A stretch of DNA of 64,000 nucleotides from Flagellimonas marinaquae (GCF_003992675.1 NZ_RZMZ01000015.1:558001-622000), one strand, 5' to 3'; numbered from the stretch's first letter, positions 18,309-27,447 are shown. Translations and numbers: made by a program. The notes: a model not told the origin generated them from the sequence alone.

Positions 18309-19361
18309 CTAAGCCTGAGCTTCCGAGATTTTAAAAAATCTTTTTCGGAACCAAAAAGACACTTTTACAAGTAATATGAGTGCGGGAACTTCCACCAAGG
18401 GCCCAATAACACCAGTGAAGGCTTGTCCGGAGTTTAAACCAAATACGGCAATGGCCACAGCAATGGCCAATTCGAAATTATTACCAGCAGCAGTGAATGC
18501 AACCGAAGCTGTTTTATCGTATTCGGCACCCATGGCCTTTGTCGTGAAAAAACCGATAATGAACATCAAAACAAAGTATATCAGCAAAGGAACCGCTATG
18601 ATTACCACATCCATGGGTATCTCAATAATCAATTCTCCTTTCAATGAAAACATCACAACAATGGTGAAGAGCAGCGCTATCAAGGTTATGGGAGAAATAG
18701 CGGGAATAAATTTTTCGGTATACCATTCTTCGCCTTTTAATTTCACCAAGATTTGACGGCTCAAAATGCCCATTAAAAAAGGAATACCCAAATAAATGGC
18801 TACGCTTTCGGCAATGGTACCAATGGAAATATCAACTATGGCCCCTTCAAAACCAAAATAAGGTGGGAGTACGGTGATGAATATCCAGGCATAAAAGCTG
18901 TATGCAAAAACCTGAAAAATACTATTCAAGGCCACAAGCCCAGCACCATATTCGCTGCTACCCTCTGCCAAATCGTTCCAAACCAAGACCATTGCAATGC
19001 ATATTGCCAACCCTATCAAAATAACGCCAACCATATATTCTGGGTAGTCCTTCAGAAAAATGAGGGCAAGCGCAAACATTAAAACAGGGCCTATAATCCA
19101 GTTCAATACAAGGGATATGGATAAAATTTTAGTGTTTTTGAACACTTTGGGCAATAAGGAATACTTCACCTTTGCCAACGGTGGGTACATCATCAAAATT
19201 AATCCTATTGCGATGGGGATATTTGTACTTCCGCTGCTGAAAGAATTGACGAAACTTGGAAAATTGGGAACAAAGTAACCTATTCCGACCCCAATGATCA
19301 TTGCTGCAAAAATCCAGAGGGTCAGGTTTTTATCTAAAAAGCTTAATTTCTTTGCGGACAT
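18309..19361 (-). CDS. arsB: ACR3-family arsenite efflux transporter
   Basis: Exports As(III) across the inner membrane using the ion gradient. The 350-residue protein has about ten helices. ACR3 features include [14 protein letters not shown] after helix 2, [18 protein letters not shown] (the family's functional Cys region near residue 116) and [23 protein letters not shown] near 290. It is the last gene of the ars operon and its ATG overlaps the TAA of the reductase gene by one base. The ACR3 type, not the E. coli ArsB type, is clear from these motifs. Confidence 0.95.
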   Translation of the reverse strand: MSAKKLSFLDKNLTLWIFAAMIIGVGIGYFVPNFPSFVNSFSSGSTNIPIAIGLILMMYPPLAKVKYSLLPKVFKNTKILSISLVLNWIIGPVLMFALALIFLKDYPEYMVGVILIGLAICIAMVLVWNDLAEGSSEYGAGLVALNSIFQVFAYSFYAWIFITVLPPYFGFEGAIVDISIGTIAESVAIYLGIPFLMGILSRQILVKLKGEEWYTEKFIPAISPITLIALLFTIVVMFSLKGELIIEIPMDVVIIAVPLLIYFVLMFIIGFFTTKAMGAEYDKTASVAFTAAGNNFELAIAVAIAVFGLNSGQAFTGVIGPLVEVPALILLVKVSFWFRKRFFKISEAQA

Positions 19362-19978
19362 TAGTTCTGAATTTGGGAAAAGACGTAAAACAATTCGGTG
19401 GCAATCTGTTTGCTACGCTCACTATATTTTTCAGCCTGTTGCGGGCTGTTGTCAAACGCTTTCGGGTCATCATAAGTGATTGGAATCCGTTTTTCGGCCC
19501 CTGGTACAAAAGGACAGCCTTCATCCGCCTGCGAACAGGTCATAATAGCTGCAAAGTCTGACTTCGGATTGAAATCATCATCCATTTTTTTGGAAAAGCA
19601 GATAATGGATTGCTCATTTTCCGAAAACTTGATGGCGTAGACCGGGTTTTTTCCTTCCGAAAGCGGCTGAATATTAAAACCGGTATCCTCCAAGGTTTTG
19701 GCGACCATCGGAAATAGGGCGGTGGCCTCGGTTCCTCCCGAATAACAGCTCAGGTTCGGAACCTTAAAATAATTTCCAATAGTCTGGGCCCAAACTTGGG
19801 ACATATGGCTCCGTCTGGAGTTATGGGTGCAGATAAAATTGAGTCGAATCGGGGCTTGTTTGTCCACCTTTTCCTGAATATATGCGGTGAGTTGGTCGAG
19901 TGCTTCCTTTCTTTCCTGTGAAATGGAATCCGTTGTTAAGCCAGAAACAAAATTGTGCAATGCTTTGTTAAGTACCAT
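19361..19978 (-). CDS. arsC: Arsenate reductase of the LMW protein-tyrosine-phosphatase type
   Basis: Reduces As(V) to As(III) for export by ACR3. The P-loop C-x5-R-S signature is [14 protein letters not shown] (nucleophile Cys near residue 49), and a [12 protein letters not shown] segment with further Cys near CSQADEGC follows, giving candidates for the resolving cysteines. At 205 residues it is longer than Gram-positive ArsC (about 131) by N- and C-terminal helical extensions, normal for flavobacterial versions. It sits between DUF6428 and ACR3 in the operon. Confidence 0.9.
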   Translation of the reverse strand: MVLNKALHNFVSGLTTDSISQERKEALDQLTAYIQEKVDKQAPIRLNFICTHNSRRSHMSQVWAQTIGNYFKVPNLSCYSGGTEATALFPMVAKTLEDTGFNIQPLSEGKNPVYAIKFSENEQSIICFSKKMDDDFNPKSDFAAIMTCSQADEGCPFVPGAEKRIPITYDDPKAFDNSPQQAEKYSERSKQIATELFYVFSQIQN

Positions 19979-19993
19979 GTTGAAGGATTGAAG

Positions 19994-20458
19994 TTAGCAG
20001 CATCCGCTACCGGGAGCGCAGCCCGTTTGTTGAAGCTCGGAAAGTTTTACTCTGGGTTTTTCAGTAGGTATGCCACATTGGTCCTTGGCCAGGCAATCCG
20101 TTTGCTTGGTGGTCAGCAAAAAGTGGGTTCCGTCAAAATCCAAGCTAAACTTCTCAATGGTCTGTCCTTGATATTCCACTTCTACCTCCAAATTGCCTAT
20201 GTCCAGCGTTTTTTGGGACAATTCTATGATGTTGACCAATTTTTCGGGGTGCAACCTGTGATCGTAATCATTCGCGTTCCAAAGTTGAAAATTGACCACT
20301 TCCTCATGGCGGACAGTGCCTCCACAATCAATAAAATGCTTGGTGACTTTGCCTACTTCGGTCACATGAAAATGGTTGGGGACCAATGTCCCGTTGGGCA
20401 ATTGAAAGGCAATGGTGTCCAATTGGACCAATGCTGATTTTACTTCCTCTAACTTCAT
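19994..20458 (-). CDS. DUF6428-family protein with a Cys-rich tail in the ars operon
   Basis: A 154-residue soluble protein I recognise as the small family found next to ArsR in flavobacteria. Start chosen at the ATG 20458, just after the second operator. The body has a mixed alpha/beta pattern with conserved His (NHFHVTEVG, CGGTVRHEE). The tail ends QQTGCAPGSGCC, and further Cys are in QTDCLAKDQCG, so up to six cysteines could bind soft metals such as As(III) (inference). It is translated between arsR and arsC and is probably an accessory of arsenic handling. No biochemical role is established to my knowledge. Confidence 0.85.
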   Translation of the reverse strand: MKLEEVKSALVQLDTIAFQLPNGTLVPNHFHVTEVGKVTKHFIDCGGTVRHEEVVNFQLWNANDYDHRLHPEKLVNIIELSQKTLDIGNLEVEVEYQGQTIEKFSLDFDGTHFLLTTKQTDCLAKDQCGIPTEKPRVKLSELQQTGCAPGSGCC

Positions 20459-20461
20459 GAC

Positions 20462-20487
20462 TTTATTTATTGTAATATTGCGATTAA
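20462..20487. promoter_or_regulatory. ArsR operator-like site before the DUF6428 gene
   Basis: The site has the core AATATT with ATTGT to the left and GCGATTAA to the right. It agrees with the site upstream of arsR at 23 of 26 positions in the same orientation and lies between the arsR stop and the DUF6428 start. This suggests a second ArsR-controlled or roadblock site inside the operon. Confidence 0.6.
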
Positions 20488-20502
20488 TCTGTTCAAATTT
20501 TT

Positions 20503-20832
20503 TTAGCAACAATCGTTTTGGTTAAGATCTTGGTTCAGAAATTCCGACATCACCTCTTTCATTCTTTTCCAATTGTCAGCATCGATGCAATAACACACAC
20601 TGGTTCCCTCCACGTTGCCTTTGATCAGCCCCAATTGCTTTAATTCTTTTAAATGTTGGGAAATTGTGGGCTGTGCCAAACCGATTTCATCGACCAAATC
20701 ACCACAAACACAGGCGTTCAACTTATACAAATACTGAAGAATGGCTACCCGGGCCGGATGACCAAAAACCTTGGCATATTGCGCAATTTGGTTTTGTTTG
20801 TCCGTGAAAATCTCTGTTTTGCTGAGTCCCAT
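20503..20832 (-). CDS. arsR: ArsR-family As(III)-responsive repressor
   Basis: A 109-residue winged-helix repressor that leaves DNA on binding As(III). The metal-site Cys pair is in LNACVCGDLV (C-x-C in the recognition-helix region), followed by the helix-turn-helix IGLAQPTISQHLKELKQLGL and wing GTSVCYCID; the protein ends in NDCC. I place the start at the ATG 20832 (MGLSKTEIF): an upstream ATG at 20847 exists, but it lies inside the conserved operator, so it is probably not used. It heads the ars operon and is probably autoregulated. Confidence 0.9.
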   Translation of the reverse strand: MGLSKTEIFTDKQNQIAQYAKVFGHPARVAILQYLYKLNACVCGDLVDEIGLAQPTISQHLKELKQLGLIKGNVEGTSVCYCIDADNWKRMKEVMSEFLNQDLNQNDCC

Positions 20833-20838
20833 AACACA

Positions 20839-20864
20839 TTTATTCATTGCAATATTACGATTAA
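20839..20864. promoter_or_regulatory. ArsR operator-like site upstream of arsR
   Basis: An imperfect palindrome centred on AATATT (half-sites ATTGC and ACGAT) lies directly before the chosen arsR start and 94 nt from the divergent cysteine desulfurase gene. A near-identical site precedes the next gene of the operon. Repeat conservation and position support an operator. Confidence 0.65.
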
Positions 20865-20957
20865 CTTCATACATGACAAAGATTTCATTGTTTTTATTGT
20901 GGAATGGTTTGAAAAATTTGAGGGAATCGATGTTATTCTTCTTAAATTGCGATATGC

Positions 20958-22136
20958 ATGCCTGTACATAACGTAAATGTTTTGAAACCAAAGGAAAAAA
21001 TATATCTGGATTATAATGCCACCACACCCACTGATTCCAAAGTGGTAAGGGTAATGCTGCCTTATTTTACAGTGCACTTTGGAAACGCCAGCAGTGACCA
21101 TTCCTTTGGTTGGCAGGCCGATGATGCCGTTGAAACTGCTCGCGGACAAGTAGGAAGGCTTGTAAATTGTCGGACCACAGAACTTACGTTCACCTCCGGC
21201 GCCACCGAAGCGGCCAATTTGGCCCTGTTCGGATTCTGTAAAAGGAATCGAAGTAAGGGAAACCATATCATTTCCTGCAAAACGGAACACAAAGCGGTAT
21301 TGGATACCCTGAAAGCCTTGGAGGCCGATGGATTTGAGGTGACTTATCTGAATGTGGACAGTCAAGGAAATATTGACCTTGAAACGTTGGAAGATAGTAT
21401 CCAGGCATCAACGATTTTGGTTTGCCTCATGCTCGCCAACAATGAAACCGGCCTGATACATCCCGTAAAAAGTATAGTGGAGTTCACACACTCCAAAGGA
21501 GTGCCCGTAATGTCTGATATTACACAGGCTGTTGGTAAATTATCTGTTGACCTACAGGATTTGGGAATCGATATGGCTATTTTTTCCTCCCATAAACTCT
21601 ATGGACCCAAAGGCGTTGGCGCACTTTATCTCAATAAGAATAATGTGATCTCCATCGACAAATATGTTTTCGGAGGAAACCATGAGAAGGGCATCCGTCC
21701 GGGAACGTTGAATGTTCCCGGTATTGTGGGTTTTGGGGAGGCCTGTAGCATTGCCCAAGACTGTATGGAAGCAAATCATCAACATTACAAAGGTCTTCAG
21801 CATCAACTCGAAGAAGGGCTCTCCACTATCGAAGGGACAAGCATCAATTGCCAGTATGAAAACCGTTTGCCCAACACCACAAATGTATCCTTCAAGGGAG
21901 TGGATGGCACCAAACTACTCCGGTATTTGAACAGCTTGGCCGTGTCTAGAGGTTCTGCTTGTACCTCCAACCAAGTGAATCCGTCCCATGTATTAAAAGC
22001 GATGGGTGTTGATGATGCTACAGCTTTGGCCAGTTTACGGATCAGCACAGGTAGAAACACTTCTTCGGATGATATTGAAAAAGCAGTTTTTGAAATAAAA
22101 AAAGCGGTTAACCAACTTAAAACCATAAACGTATGA
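20958..22136 (+). CDS. Cysteine desulfurase (NifS/IscS-like)
   Basis: Removes sulfur from cysteine as an enzyme persulfide using PLP. The 392-residue protein has YLDYNATTPTDSKV at the start, the PLP lysine in SSHKLYGPKGVGALYL and the loop cysteine in SRGSACTSNQ. It heads the molybdenum cofactor operon and its stop overlaps the XdhC start (ATGA). In Rhodobacter capsulatus a NifS-type enzyme supplies sulfur to XdhC-bound cofactor, and it could also feed MoaD or the rhodanese domain here; that role is inferred from context. The start is the ATG at 20958 or an in-frame TTG at 20982. Confidence 0.92.
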   Translation: MPVHNVNVLKPKEKIYLDYNATTPTDSKVVRVMLPYFTVHFGNASSDHSFGWQADDAVETARGQVGRLVNCRTTELTFTSGATEAANLALFGFCKRNRSKGNHIISCKTEHKAVLDTLKALEADGFEVTYLNVDSQGNIDLETLEDSIQASTILVCLMLANNETGLIHPVKSIVEFTHSKGVPVMSDITQAVGKLSVDLQDLGIDMAIFSSHKLYGPKGVGALYLNKNNVISIDKYVFGGNHEKGIRPGTLNVPGIVGFGEACSIAQDCMEANHQHYKGLQHQLEEGLSTIEGTSINCQYENRLPNTTNVSFKGVDGTKLLRYLNSLAVSRGSACTSNQVNPSHVLKAMGVDDATALASLRISTGRNTSSDDIEKAVFEIKKAVNQLKTINV

Positions 22137-23287
22137 GGGAGTTGGATGTGATCATAGCAAAGTATCAAGAGCTCAGAGTACAGGAAATCCGTTGTATTTT
22201 GGCTACCGTAGTGCATGTTGAAGGTTCTTCCTATCGCAGGGCAGGAGCCCGAATGTTGGTGGATGAATATGGGAATATCACAGGGGCCATCAGCGGAGGT
22301 TGCCTCGAGGGAGATGCGCTCCGAAAGGCTCTTTATGCATTGGACAGACAAGAAAATAAACTGGTCACTTACGATACCAGCGATGAAGATGATGCCATCA
22401 TTGGTGCCCAGTTGGGGTGCAACGGCATTATTCAAGTACTGTTTGAGCCTATCGATTATACCAATAGGCATAATCCCTGTGCGTTGTTACAGGCCGCTGC
22501 GGAACAAGAAGTTTCCTTGGCAATTTCGGTGGTTTTTGATTTGAACAAAACCCAAAACCAATTGGGGACTTGTTTGATTGCCAACGAAAACCAAGCGGTT
22601 TTGGGAAAACAAATCCAAGGGAATCTCCATAAAGTCCTGCTGGCAAAAAGTAAGGAAGTCATCAAAGGAGGCAGCTCATGTTTTGGAAAGATTGAAGCAG
22701 ATGAAAACACACATTTTGTGTTTATCCAACAACATCAGCCCCCGGTAAAATTGATTTTGGTGGGAGCAGGGAACGATGCGCGCATTTTGGCCCAACAAGC
22801 CGATATACTGGGCTGGAGGGTAACCGTAATGGACGGGCGCCCCACCCATGCCAAAAAAGAACGCTTTGTGGGAAGTTGCCAAGTAATTCTGGCCAAACCC
22901 GAAGAAACACTGCAAAACATCCAGATGGACGAACGCACCTGCTTTGTGTTGATGAGCCACAATTACAATTACGACCTATCGGTACTCAAGTTGCTATTGG
23001 GAAATAGGGCAATACCCTACATCGGGATTTTGGGACCGTTGAAAAAATACGAACGCATGCTCAATGAGTTGGCGGACGGAGGCATTGAAGTGTCCAAAGA
23101 AGATTTGAAAAAAATTCATGCACCTGTGGGCTTGGAAATAGGAGCAGAGACGCCAGCCGAAATTGGATTGTCCATTTTGGCGGAAATCCAGAGTGTATTG
23201 AACCACAAAGAGCCCCGACCTTTAAAGCAGAAAAACGAGCCGATTCACGATACCAAAACAAATCAATTTCAAAAAATAACCCTTTGA
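22133..23287 (+). CDS. XdhC/CoxI-family molybdenum cofactor maturation protein
   Basis: Binds molybdenum cofactor, protects it during sulfuration and hands it to xanthine-dehydrogenase-family enzymes. The 384-residue protein has the N-terminal XdhC_CoxI domain (ATVVHVEGSSYRRAGARML, ISGGCLEGD) and the C-terminal Rossmann domain (LVGAGNDARILAQQADILGW, IGILGPLKKYERML, APVGLEIGAETPAEIGLSI). It overlaps its neighbours by 4 nt on both sides. Its presence implies a sulfurated Mo-hydroxylase elsewhere in the genome. Confidence 0.93.
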   Translation: MRELDVIIAKYQELRVQEIRCILATVVHVEGSSYRRAGARMLVDEYGNITGAISGGCLEGDALRKALYALDRQENKLVTYDTSDEDDAIIGAQLGCNGIIQVLFEPIDYTNRHNPCALLQAAAEQEVSLAISVVFDLNKTQNQLGTCLIANENQAVLGKQIQGNLHKVLLAKSKEVIKGGSSCFGKIEADENTHFVFIQQHQPPVKLILVGAGNDARILAQQADILGWRVTVMDGRPTHAKKERFVGSCQVILAKPEETLQNIQMDERTCFVLMSHNYNYDLSVLKLLLGNRAIPYIGILGPLKKYERMLNELADGGIEVSKEDLKKIHAPVGLEIGAETPAEIGLSILAEIQSVLNHKEPRPLKQKNEPIHDTKTNQFQKITL

Positions 23288-23886
23288 GCACAGAAGCGAA
23301 CATAGCGGTAGTGGTATTGGCAGCAGGTGGGTCAACTCGTTTGGGCCATCCAAAACAGTTGGTGGAATTCAAAGGAAAAACACTTTTGGAACACACCTTG
23401 GGCCAAGTTGGTATGCTCGGTTTTCAGCACAGGGTTTTGGTATTGGGTTCTCGTCACGAAGAGATTCAGGGAAAAATCGATACAAGTGGATTCAAAGTGG
23501 TTATAAATGGTGACTGGGAGCAGGGAATGGCATCCAGTATCAAATTGGGCCTCAAGGCTGCGATGGCGGAGGAAGCATTGGACCATGCACTGTTTCTGGT
23601 ATCGGACCAACCTTTTTTGGAGCGAGTCAATTTAATCAAACTGGTGCACACCCAATTAACGAAAAAGCCAAATGCTACCTACTCTAAATATGGGGATCAT
23701 ATTGGCGTTCCAGCTATTTTTGGAAAAGCCGCATTTCCGCTGTTGTTGCAATTGGATGGTGACGAAGGAGCCAAAAAGTTGATTCATTCAAAGGATTTCG
23801 ACTACTGTACCGAGGCATTCCAAAAAGGAGGGTTCGATGTAGATACCGAAGAAGACCTTAGGCAATTAAAGACAATGGAACTATGA
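23284..23886 (+). CDS. MocA/MobA-like molybdenum cofactor nucleotidyltransferase
   Basis: A 200-residue NTP-transferase with the Rossmann-like signature VVLAAGGSTRLGHPKQLVEF near residue 9 and FLVSDQPFL near 108. MocA makes the cytosine dinucleotide cofactor, MobA the guanine form; pairing with XdhC favours MocA. The frame has no ATG: the start is TTG at 23284, overlapping the XdhC stop as TTGA, typical of coupled translation. It overlaps moaD by 4 nt. Confidence 0.9.
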   Translation: MSTEANIAVVVLAAGGSTRLGHPKQLVEFKGKTLLEHTLGQVGMLGFQHRVLVLGSRHEEIQGKIDTSGFKVVINGDWEQGMASSIKLGLKAAMAEEALDHALFLVSDQPFLERVNLIKLVHTQLTKKPNATYSKYGDHIGVPAIFGKAAFPLLLQLDGDEGAKKLIHSKDFDYCTEAFQKGGFDVDTEEDLRQLKTMEL

Positions 23887-24119
23887 AAGTGACCGTAAAA
23901 TACTTTGGTTTGGTGGCCGAAGCCGCCGAAAAGTCAGAAGAAGTGATGGAATTCGATGGAACGCTTACCGCTTCGGAGTTAAAAGCGAAGTGTCTGAACG
24001 GTCTTTCCATTACGGATAAGGAATCGATTCAAATTGCGGTAAATCAAAATTTGGATGATAAAACAACCCTAAAAGATGGGGACGAAGTGGCCTTGTTGCC
24101 ACCGTTCGCGGGAGGATGA
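23883..24119 (+). CDS. moaD: Molybdopterin synthase small subunit
   Basis: A 78-residue beta-grasp sulfur carrier ending in the required Gly-Gly (LLPPFAGG). The C-terminal glycine is adenylated by the ThiF-like protein encoded next and then carries the thiocarboxylate to MoaE. The start overlaps the previous stop, and its stop overlaps the next start, both as ATGA. Confidence 0.95.
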   Translation: MKVTVKYFGLVAEAAEKSEEVMEFDGTLTASELKAKCLNGLSITDKESIQIAVNQNLDDKTTLKDGDEVALLPPFAGG

Positions 24120-25129
24120 GTAGATACGACAGACAAATAAAACTCAAGGAAGTTGGGCCAGAGGGCCAGGAAAAACTTCGCAATGCCAAAGTGTTGATTG
24201 TTGGTGTTGGAGGATTGGGCTGTCCTGCCGCGATGTATCTGGTTGGTGCAGGAGTGGGTACCATTGGTTTGATGGATCACGATAGGGTCGATAAGTCCAA
24301 CCTGCATAGGCAAATCCTTTTTCAAGAGTTGGATATTGGGAAACCCAAAGCAATGGTTGCCAAGAAACGTTTGGAAAAACAAAATAGCGAAGTACAGTTT
24401 AAGGTGTATGAAGAGCCGTTGACGATGGAAAACGCCAAGAAAATCATCCAACAATACGATGTGGTGTTGGACGGGACAGACAACTTTGAAACCAAGTACC
24501 TTATCAATGATGCTTGTATTTTGGCCAATAAACCTTGGGTTTTTGCATCCATTTATAAGAATGAAGGACAATTATCGGTCTTCAATTACCAAAATGGACC
24601 CACCTATCGCTGTGTGTTTCCGAAAAGCACGCGAGAGAACATCAGTTGTGAGGCTACTGGTGTGTTGGGAGTATTACCGGGTATTCTGGGAACCCTTCAG
24701 GCTGCTGAAGTCCTTAAAATAATCTTAGGCACGGGAGAAGTATTGTCAGGCAAGCTGAAGTTGATAAATATGATGCGTGGCAGCGAGCAGATCATCAAAA
24801 TAAACAAGCGTCCCGATGAAGTGGAAAAAATTCGCGAGAACGGAATAGCGCCCGTTTATATTGATTGCGATTTGAAAAATGCAGAACACTGGTACCTCGA
24901 TGTGCGGGAAGTATTCGAGCAGCCCAAACCAAAAGGGAAAAAAGTATTGAACATTCCTTTGAGCGATTTAACATTGCGATATAGGGAAATACCGAACAAT
25001 CAGGAAGTTTTTGTATTCTGCCAGTCAGGAAAGCGAAGCAAGAACGCCATAGAGATACTCAAAAATGAATTTGGCTTTCACAACTTGAAAAATGTGGAAG
25101 GCGGCATAGAAACCATAATTGATGCATAA
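24116..25129 (+). CDS. moeB: MoeB/ThiF-like adenylyltransferase fused to a rhodanese domain
   Basis: A 337-residue sulfur-carrier activator. Residues of about 1-235 are the E1-like adenylation domain (VGVGGLGCPAAMYLVGAG, DHDRVDKSNLHRQ, the Cys in ISCEATGVLGVLPG). Residues of about 255-337 are a rhodanese domain with active loop CQSGKRS. The zinc site usual in MoeB (two CxxC pairs) is degenerate: only YRCVF remains of the first and the second is missing. The fusion resembles eukaryotic MOCS3/Uba4 and would activate and sulfurate MoaD in one polypeptide. It overlaps moaD by 4 nt and moaE by 8 nt. Confidence 0.9.
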   Translation: MSRYDRQIKLKEVGPEGQEKLRNAKVLIVGVGGLGCPAAMYLVGAGVGTIGLMDHDRVDKSNLHRQILFQELDIGKPKAMVAKKRLEKQNSEVQFKVYEEPLTMENAKKIIQQYDVVLDGTDNFETKYLINDACILANKPWVFASIYKNEGQLSVFNYQNGPTYRCVFPKSTRENISCEATGVLGVLPGILGTLQAAEVLKIILGTGEVLSGKLKLINMMRGSEQIIKINKRPDEVEKIRENGIAPVYIDCDLKNAEHWYLDVREVFEQPKPKGKKVLNIPLSDLTLRYREIPNNQEVFVFCQSGKRSKNAIEILKNEFGFHNLKNVEGGIETIIDA

Positions 25130-25565
25130 GAAGAAACCAAAAAAAGTATTTGTACAAGGAGCGATTCCACCCGAAAAAATAGCCCATTCGGTGGCCAATC
25201 ACCAAAGCAAGACCAGCATTGGAGCCCACAGTATTTTTCTGGGACAGGTGAGGGCCGACGAAGTGGACGGTAAAACCGTAACCGCTATCGATTATACGGC
25301 CTATGAGGAAATGGCGGAAAAAGTGTTCCACGACATACGCGAGGCGGCTTTTTCCAAGTTTGACATTACCTGTGCCCATATTTACCATAGTTTGGGTAAG
25401 GTGAAGGTTGGGGAATTGTGTTTGTTTGTGTTCACATCGTCGGCACATCGAAAAATTACTATTGAGGCGACAAACTTTTTTGTGGAAGAAATCAAGGCGA
25501 AAGTACCCGTATTCGGTAAAGAGATTTTTGAGGACGAAACCCATCAATGGAAAGTAAACAAGTAA
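25122..25565 (+). CDS. moaE: Molybdopterin synthase large subunit
   Basis: A 147-residue protein that inserts two sulfurs into precursor Z (cPMP) using MoaD thiocarboxylate. MoaE signatures are SIFLGQVRAD, TAYEEMAEKVFHDI, HIYHSLGKVKVGE and the catalytic lysine region EEIKAKVPVFGKE. The start is the ATG at 25122, a TTG just before it being less likely; it overlaps the end of the ThiF-rhodanese gene. Confidence 0.94.
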   Translation: MHKKKPKKVFVQGAIPPEKIAHSVANHQSKTSIGAHSIFLGQVRADEVDGKTVTAIDYTAYEEMAEKVFHDIREAAFSKFDITCAHIYHSLGKVKVGELCLFVFTSSAHRKITIEATNFFVEEIKAKVPVFGKEIFEDETHQWKVNK

Positions 25566-26462
25566 ATGGTAGACATTACTCATAAACAAACTACTTTGCG
25601 GGAAGCCACCGCAGAAGCTATCGTAAAAACGAGCAGTCAGGCTACGATTGATGCCATACAAAATAACGACGTTCCCAAAGGGAATGTGTTTGAAATGGCG
25701 AAGGCCGCCGGGTTGTTGGGCGTCAAAAAAACGCCGGACCTGTTGCCAGATTGCCATCCGTTGCCCATTGAATTCACTGGAATTGATTATAAAATCGATG
25801 GTTTGGACATCATCATTTCGATGACGGTAAAGACGATTTACAAAACAGGGGTAGAGGTGGAGGCAATGCACGGTGCCAGCGTTGTGGCCCTCACCATGTA
25901 CGATATGCTCAAACCGATTGATAAGAATGTTGAAATCAGCACCATTCGTCTCAAATCGAAAAAAGGAGGAAAATCCTCTTTCAAAATCAACTCAGAAGGA
26001 CTGACTGCCGATGTAGTCGTTTGTTCCGACACCATTTCCAAAGGAAAAGGAGAAGACAGGGCAGGGGAGGCTATCATCGAGAAATTGAAGGCTTTGGGAG
26101 TAACAGCTCAAAAAAGCATTATTCCCGATGAAGCTGAGGAAATCATCAAAAAAGTGGAACATACTACTGCGGACTTATTGATTTTCACGGGAGGAACGGG
26201 CGTGGGACCCCGAGATGTCACCCCACAGACCTTGGAACCTATGTTGGACATCAAACTAAAAGGAGTAGAAGAACAAATGCGTAGCTACGGGCAAAACCGT
26301 ATGCCGTATGCGATGTTCTCGCGTTCCATCGCGGGCATCAGGGACGGTAAACTCATTCTGGCACTGCCGGGTTCCACCAAAGGTGCAGCAGAATCGATGG
26401 ATGCGATTTTCCCCCATGTGCTGCACGCATTTAAAGTGATAGAAGGAAAAAGACATGATTGA
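25566..26462 (+). CDS. moaCB: MoaC-MogA/MoaB fusion protein
   Basis: Two cofactor steps are joined in 298 residues. Residues 1 to about 150 are MoaC (MVDITHKQTTLREATAEA; CHPLPIEFTGI; VEAMHGASVVALTMYDMLK with the Asp and Lys of the active site), which closes the pterin ring to cPMP. Residues of about 157-298 are a MogA/MoaB domain (LIFTGGTGVGPRDVTPQTLE; LALPGSTKGAAESMDAI) that adenylates molybdopterin. The fusion is known in Bacteroidota. It starts 0 nt after the moaE stop and overlaps moaA by 8 nt. Confidence 0.94.
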   Translation: MVDITHKQTTLREATAEAIVKTSSQATIDAIQNNDVPKGNVFEMAKAAGLLGVKKTPDLLPDCHPLPIEFTGIDYKIDGLDIIISMTVKTIYKTGVEVEAMHGASVVALTMYDMLKPIDKNVEISTIRLKSKKGGKSSFKINSEGLTADVVVCSDTISKGKGEDRAGEAIIEKLKALGVTAQKSIIPDEAEEIIKKVEHTTADLLIFTGGTGVGPRDVTPQTLEPMLDIKLKGVEEQMRSYGQNRMPYAMFSRSIAGIRDGKLILALPGSTKGAAESMDAIFPHVLHAFKVIEGKRHD

Positions 26463-27447
26463 CAAAAAACCACAAATAATCGACAATTTTGGTAGGCCAC
26501 ATACCTATCTGCGCATTTCGTTGACGGATAGATGCAACCTGCGATGCTTTTACTGTATGCCGGAAGAAGGGATCGAGCTGATGGAAAAACCTAGCATTAT
26601 GACGCTGGAGGAAATCATCGAAATGACTCGTACATTCCGGGATTTGGGGGTGGATACGGTGCGTTTAACGGGCGGCGAACCTTTGGTTCGGAAGAATTTT
26701 GGCTATTTGGTCGAAGAGCTGGCCAAACTGGGCGTTACCTTAAAATTGACCACCAACGGCATCGTGCTTGACAAATACTTGGAGCTCTTCCAGAAAATTG
26801 GGCTGCGTAAAATCAACTTTAGTTTGGATACCCTGGACAAGGCCAAATCCGTTTTCATCACCAAGCGGGATTATTACGAACGCATCATGCGGAACCTAAA
26901 TATGGCGTTGGACATGGATATGGACCTCAAAATCAATATTGTTCTGATCAAAGGGGTGAACGACAATGAAATCAATGATTTTATCGCTTTAACCAAGGAT
27001 AAAAAAATTACGCCCAAGTTCATCGAGTTTATGCCTTTTAAGGGCAACAAATGGGATTGGAGCAAGGGCGTGTCCAAGGAAGAAATCTTAAAGACCGTTG
27101 GCGGCAAGTTCGGTGAAATAGAAACCCTCGATAATCCAAAACACAGTACTTCCACCAACTTTAGGGTAAAAGGCCACAAAGGCAGTTTTGGTATTGTGAG
27201 CACGATTACCAATCCGTTTTGCGATGAGTGCAACCGTATTCGTTTGACGGCAGATGGGAAAATGAAAAATTGCCTCTTTGCCACCTCCGAAACCGACTTG
27301 CTGACCCCTTTTCGAAATGGAGAGCCCATTGAAAACATCATTTTGGAAGCCATTAAATCCAAAAAACATTCCAGGGATGGCATGGATGTGAAAATGGATG
27401 CCGACCATTATGAGCAAAACCGTTCCATGATTTCAATAGGAGGCTAA
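26455..27447 (+). CDS. moaA: GTP 3',8-cyclase
   Basis: Radical-SAM enzyme for the first step of molybdenum cofactor synthesis. The 330-residue protein has the SAM cluster motif CNLRCFYCMPEEG, VRLTGGEPLVR, the second [4Fe-4S] site FCDECNRIRLTADGKMKNC, and the C-terminal Gly-Gly (SMISIGG) needed for catalysis. All key residues are present. It overlaps both neighbours (8 nt upstream, 1 nt with moeA). Confidence 0.97.
   Translation: MIDKKPQIIDNFGRPHTYLRISLTDRCNLRCFYCMPEEGIELMEKPSIMTLEEIIEMTRTFRDLGVDTVRLTGGEPLVRKNFGYLVEELAKLGVTLKLTTNGIVLDKYLELFQKIGLRKINFSLDTLDKAKSVFITKRDYYERIMRNLNMALDMDMDLKINIVLIKGVNDNEINDFIALTKDKKITPKFIEFMPFKGNKWDWSKGVSKEEILKTVGGKFGEIETLDNPKHSTSTNFRVKGHKGSFGIVSTITNPFCDECNRIRLTADGKMKNCLFATSETDLLTPFRNGEPIENIILEAIKSKKHSRDGMDVKMDADHYEQNRSMISIGG

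Noticed and set aside
20845..20847. ATG at 20847 as the arsR start
   Set aside because: It lies within the conserved operator, and the ATG at 20832 fits the typical ArsR length and start.
25059..25871. Long minus-strand ORF opposite moaE
   Set aside because: A shadow frame of the Moco genes.
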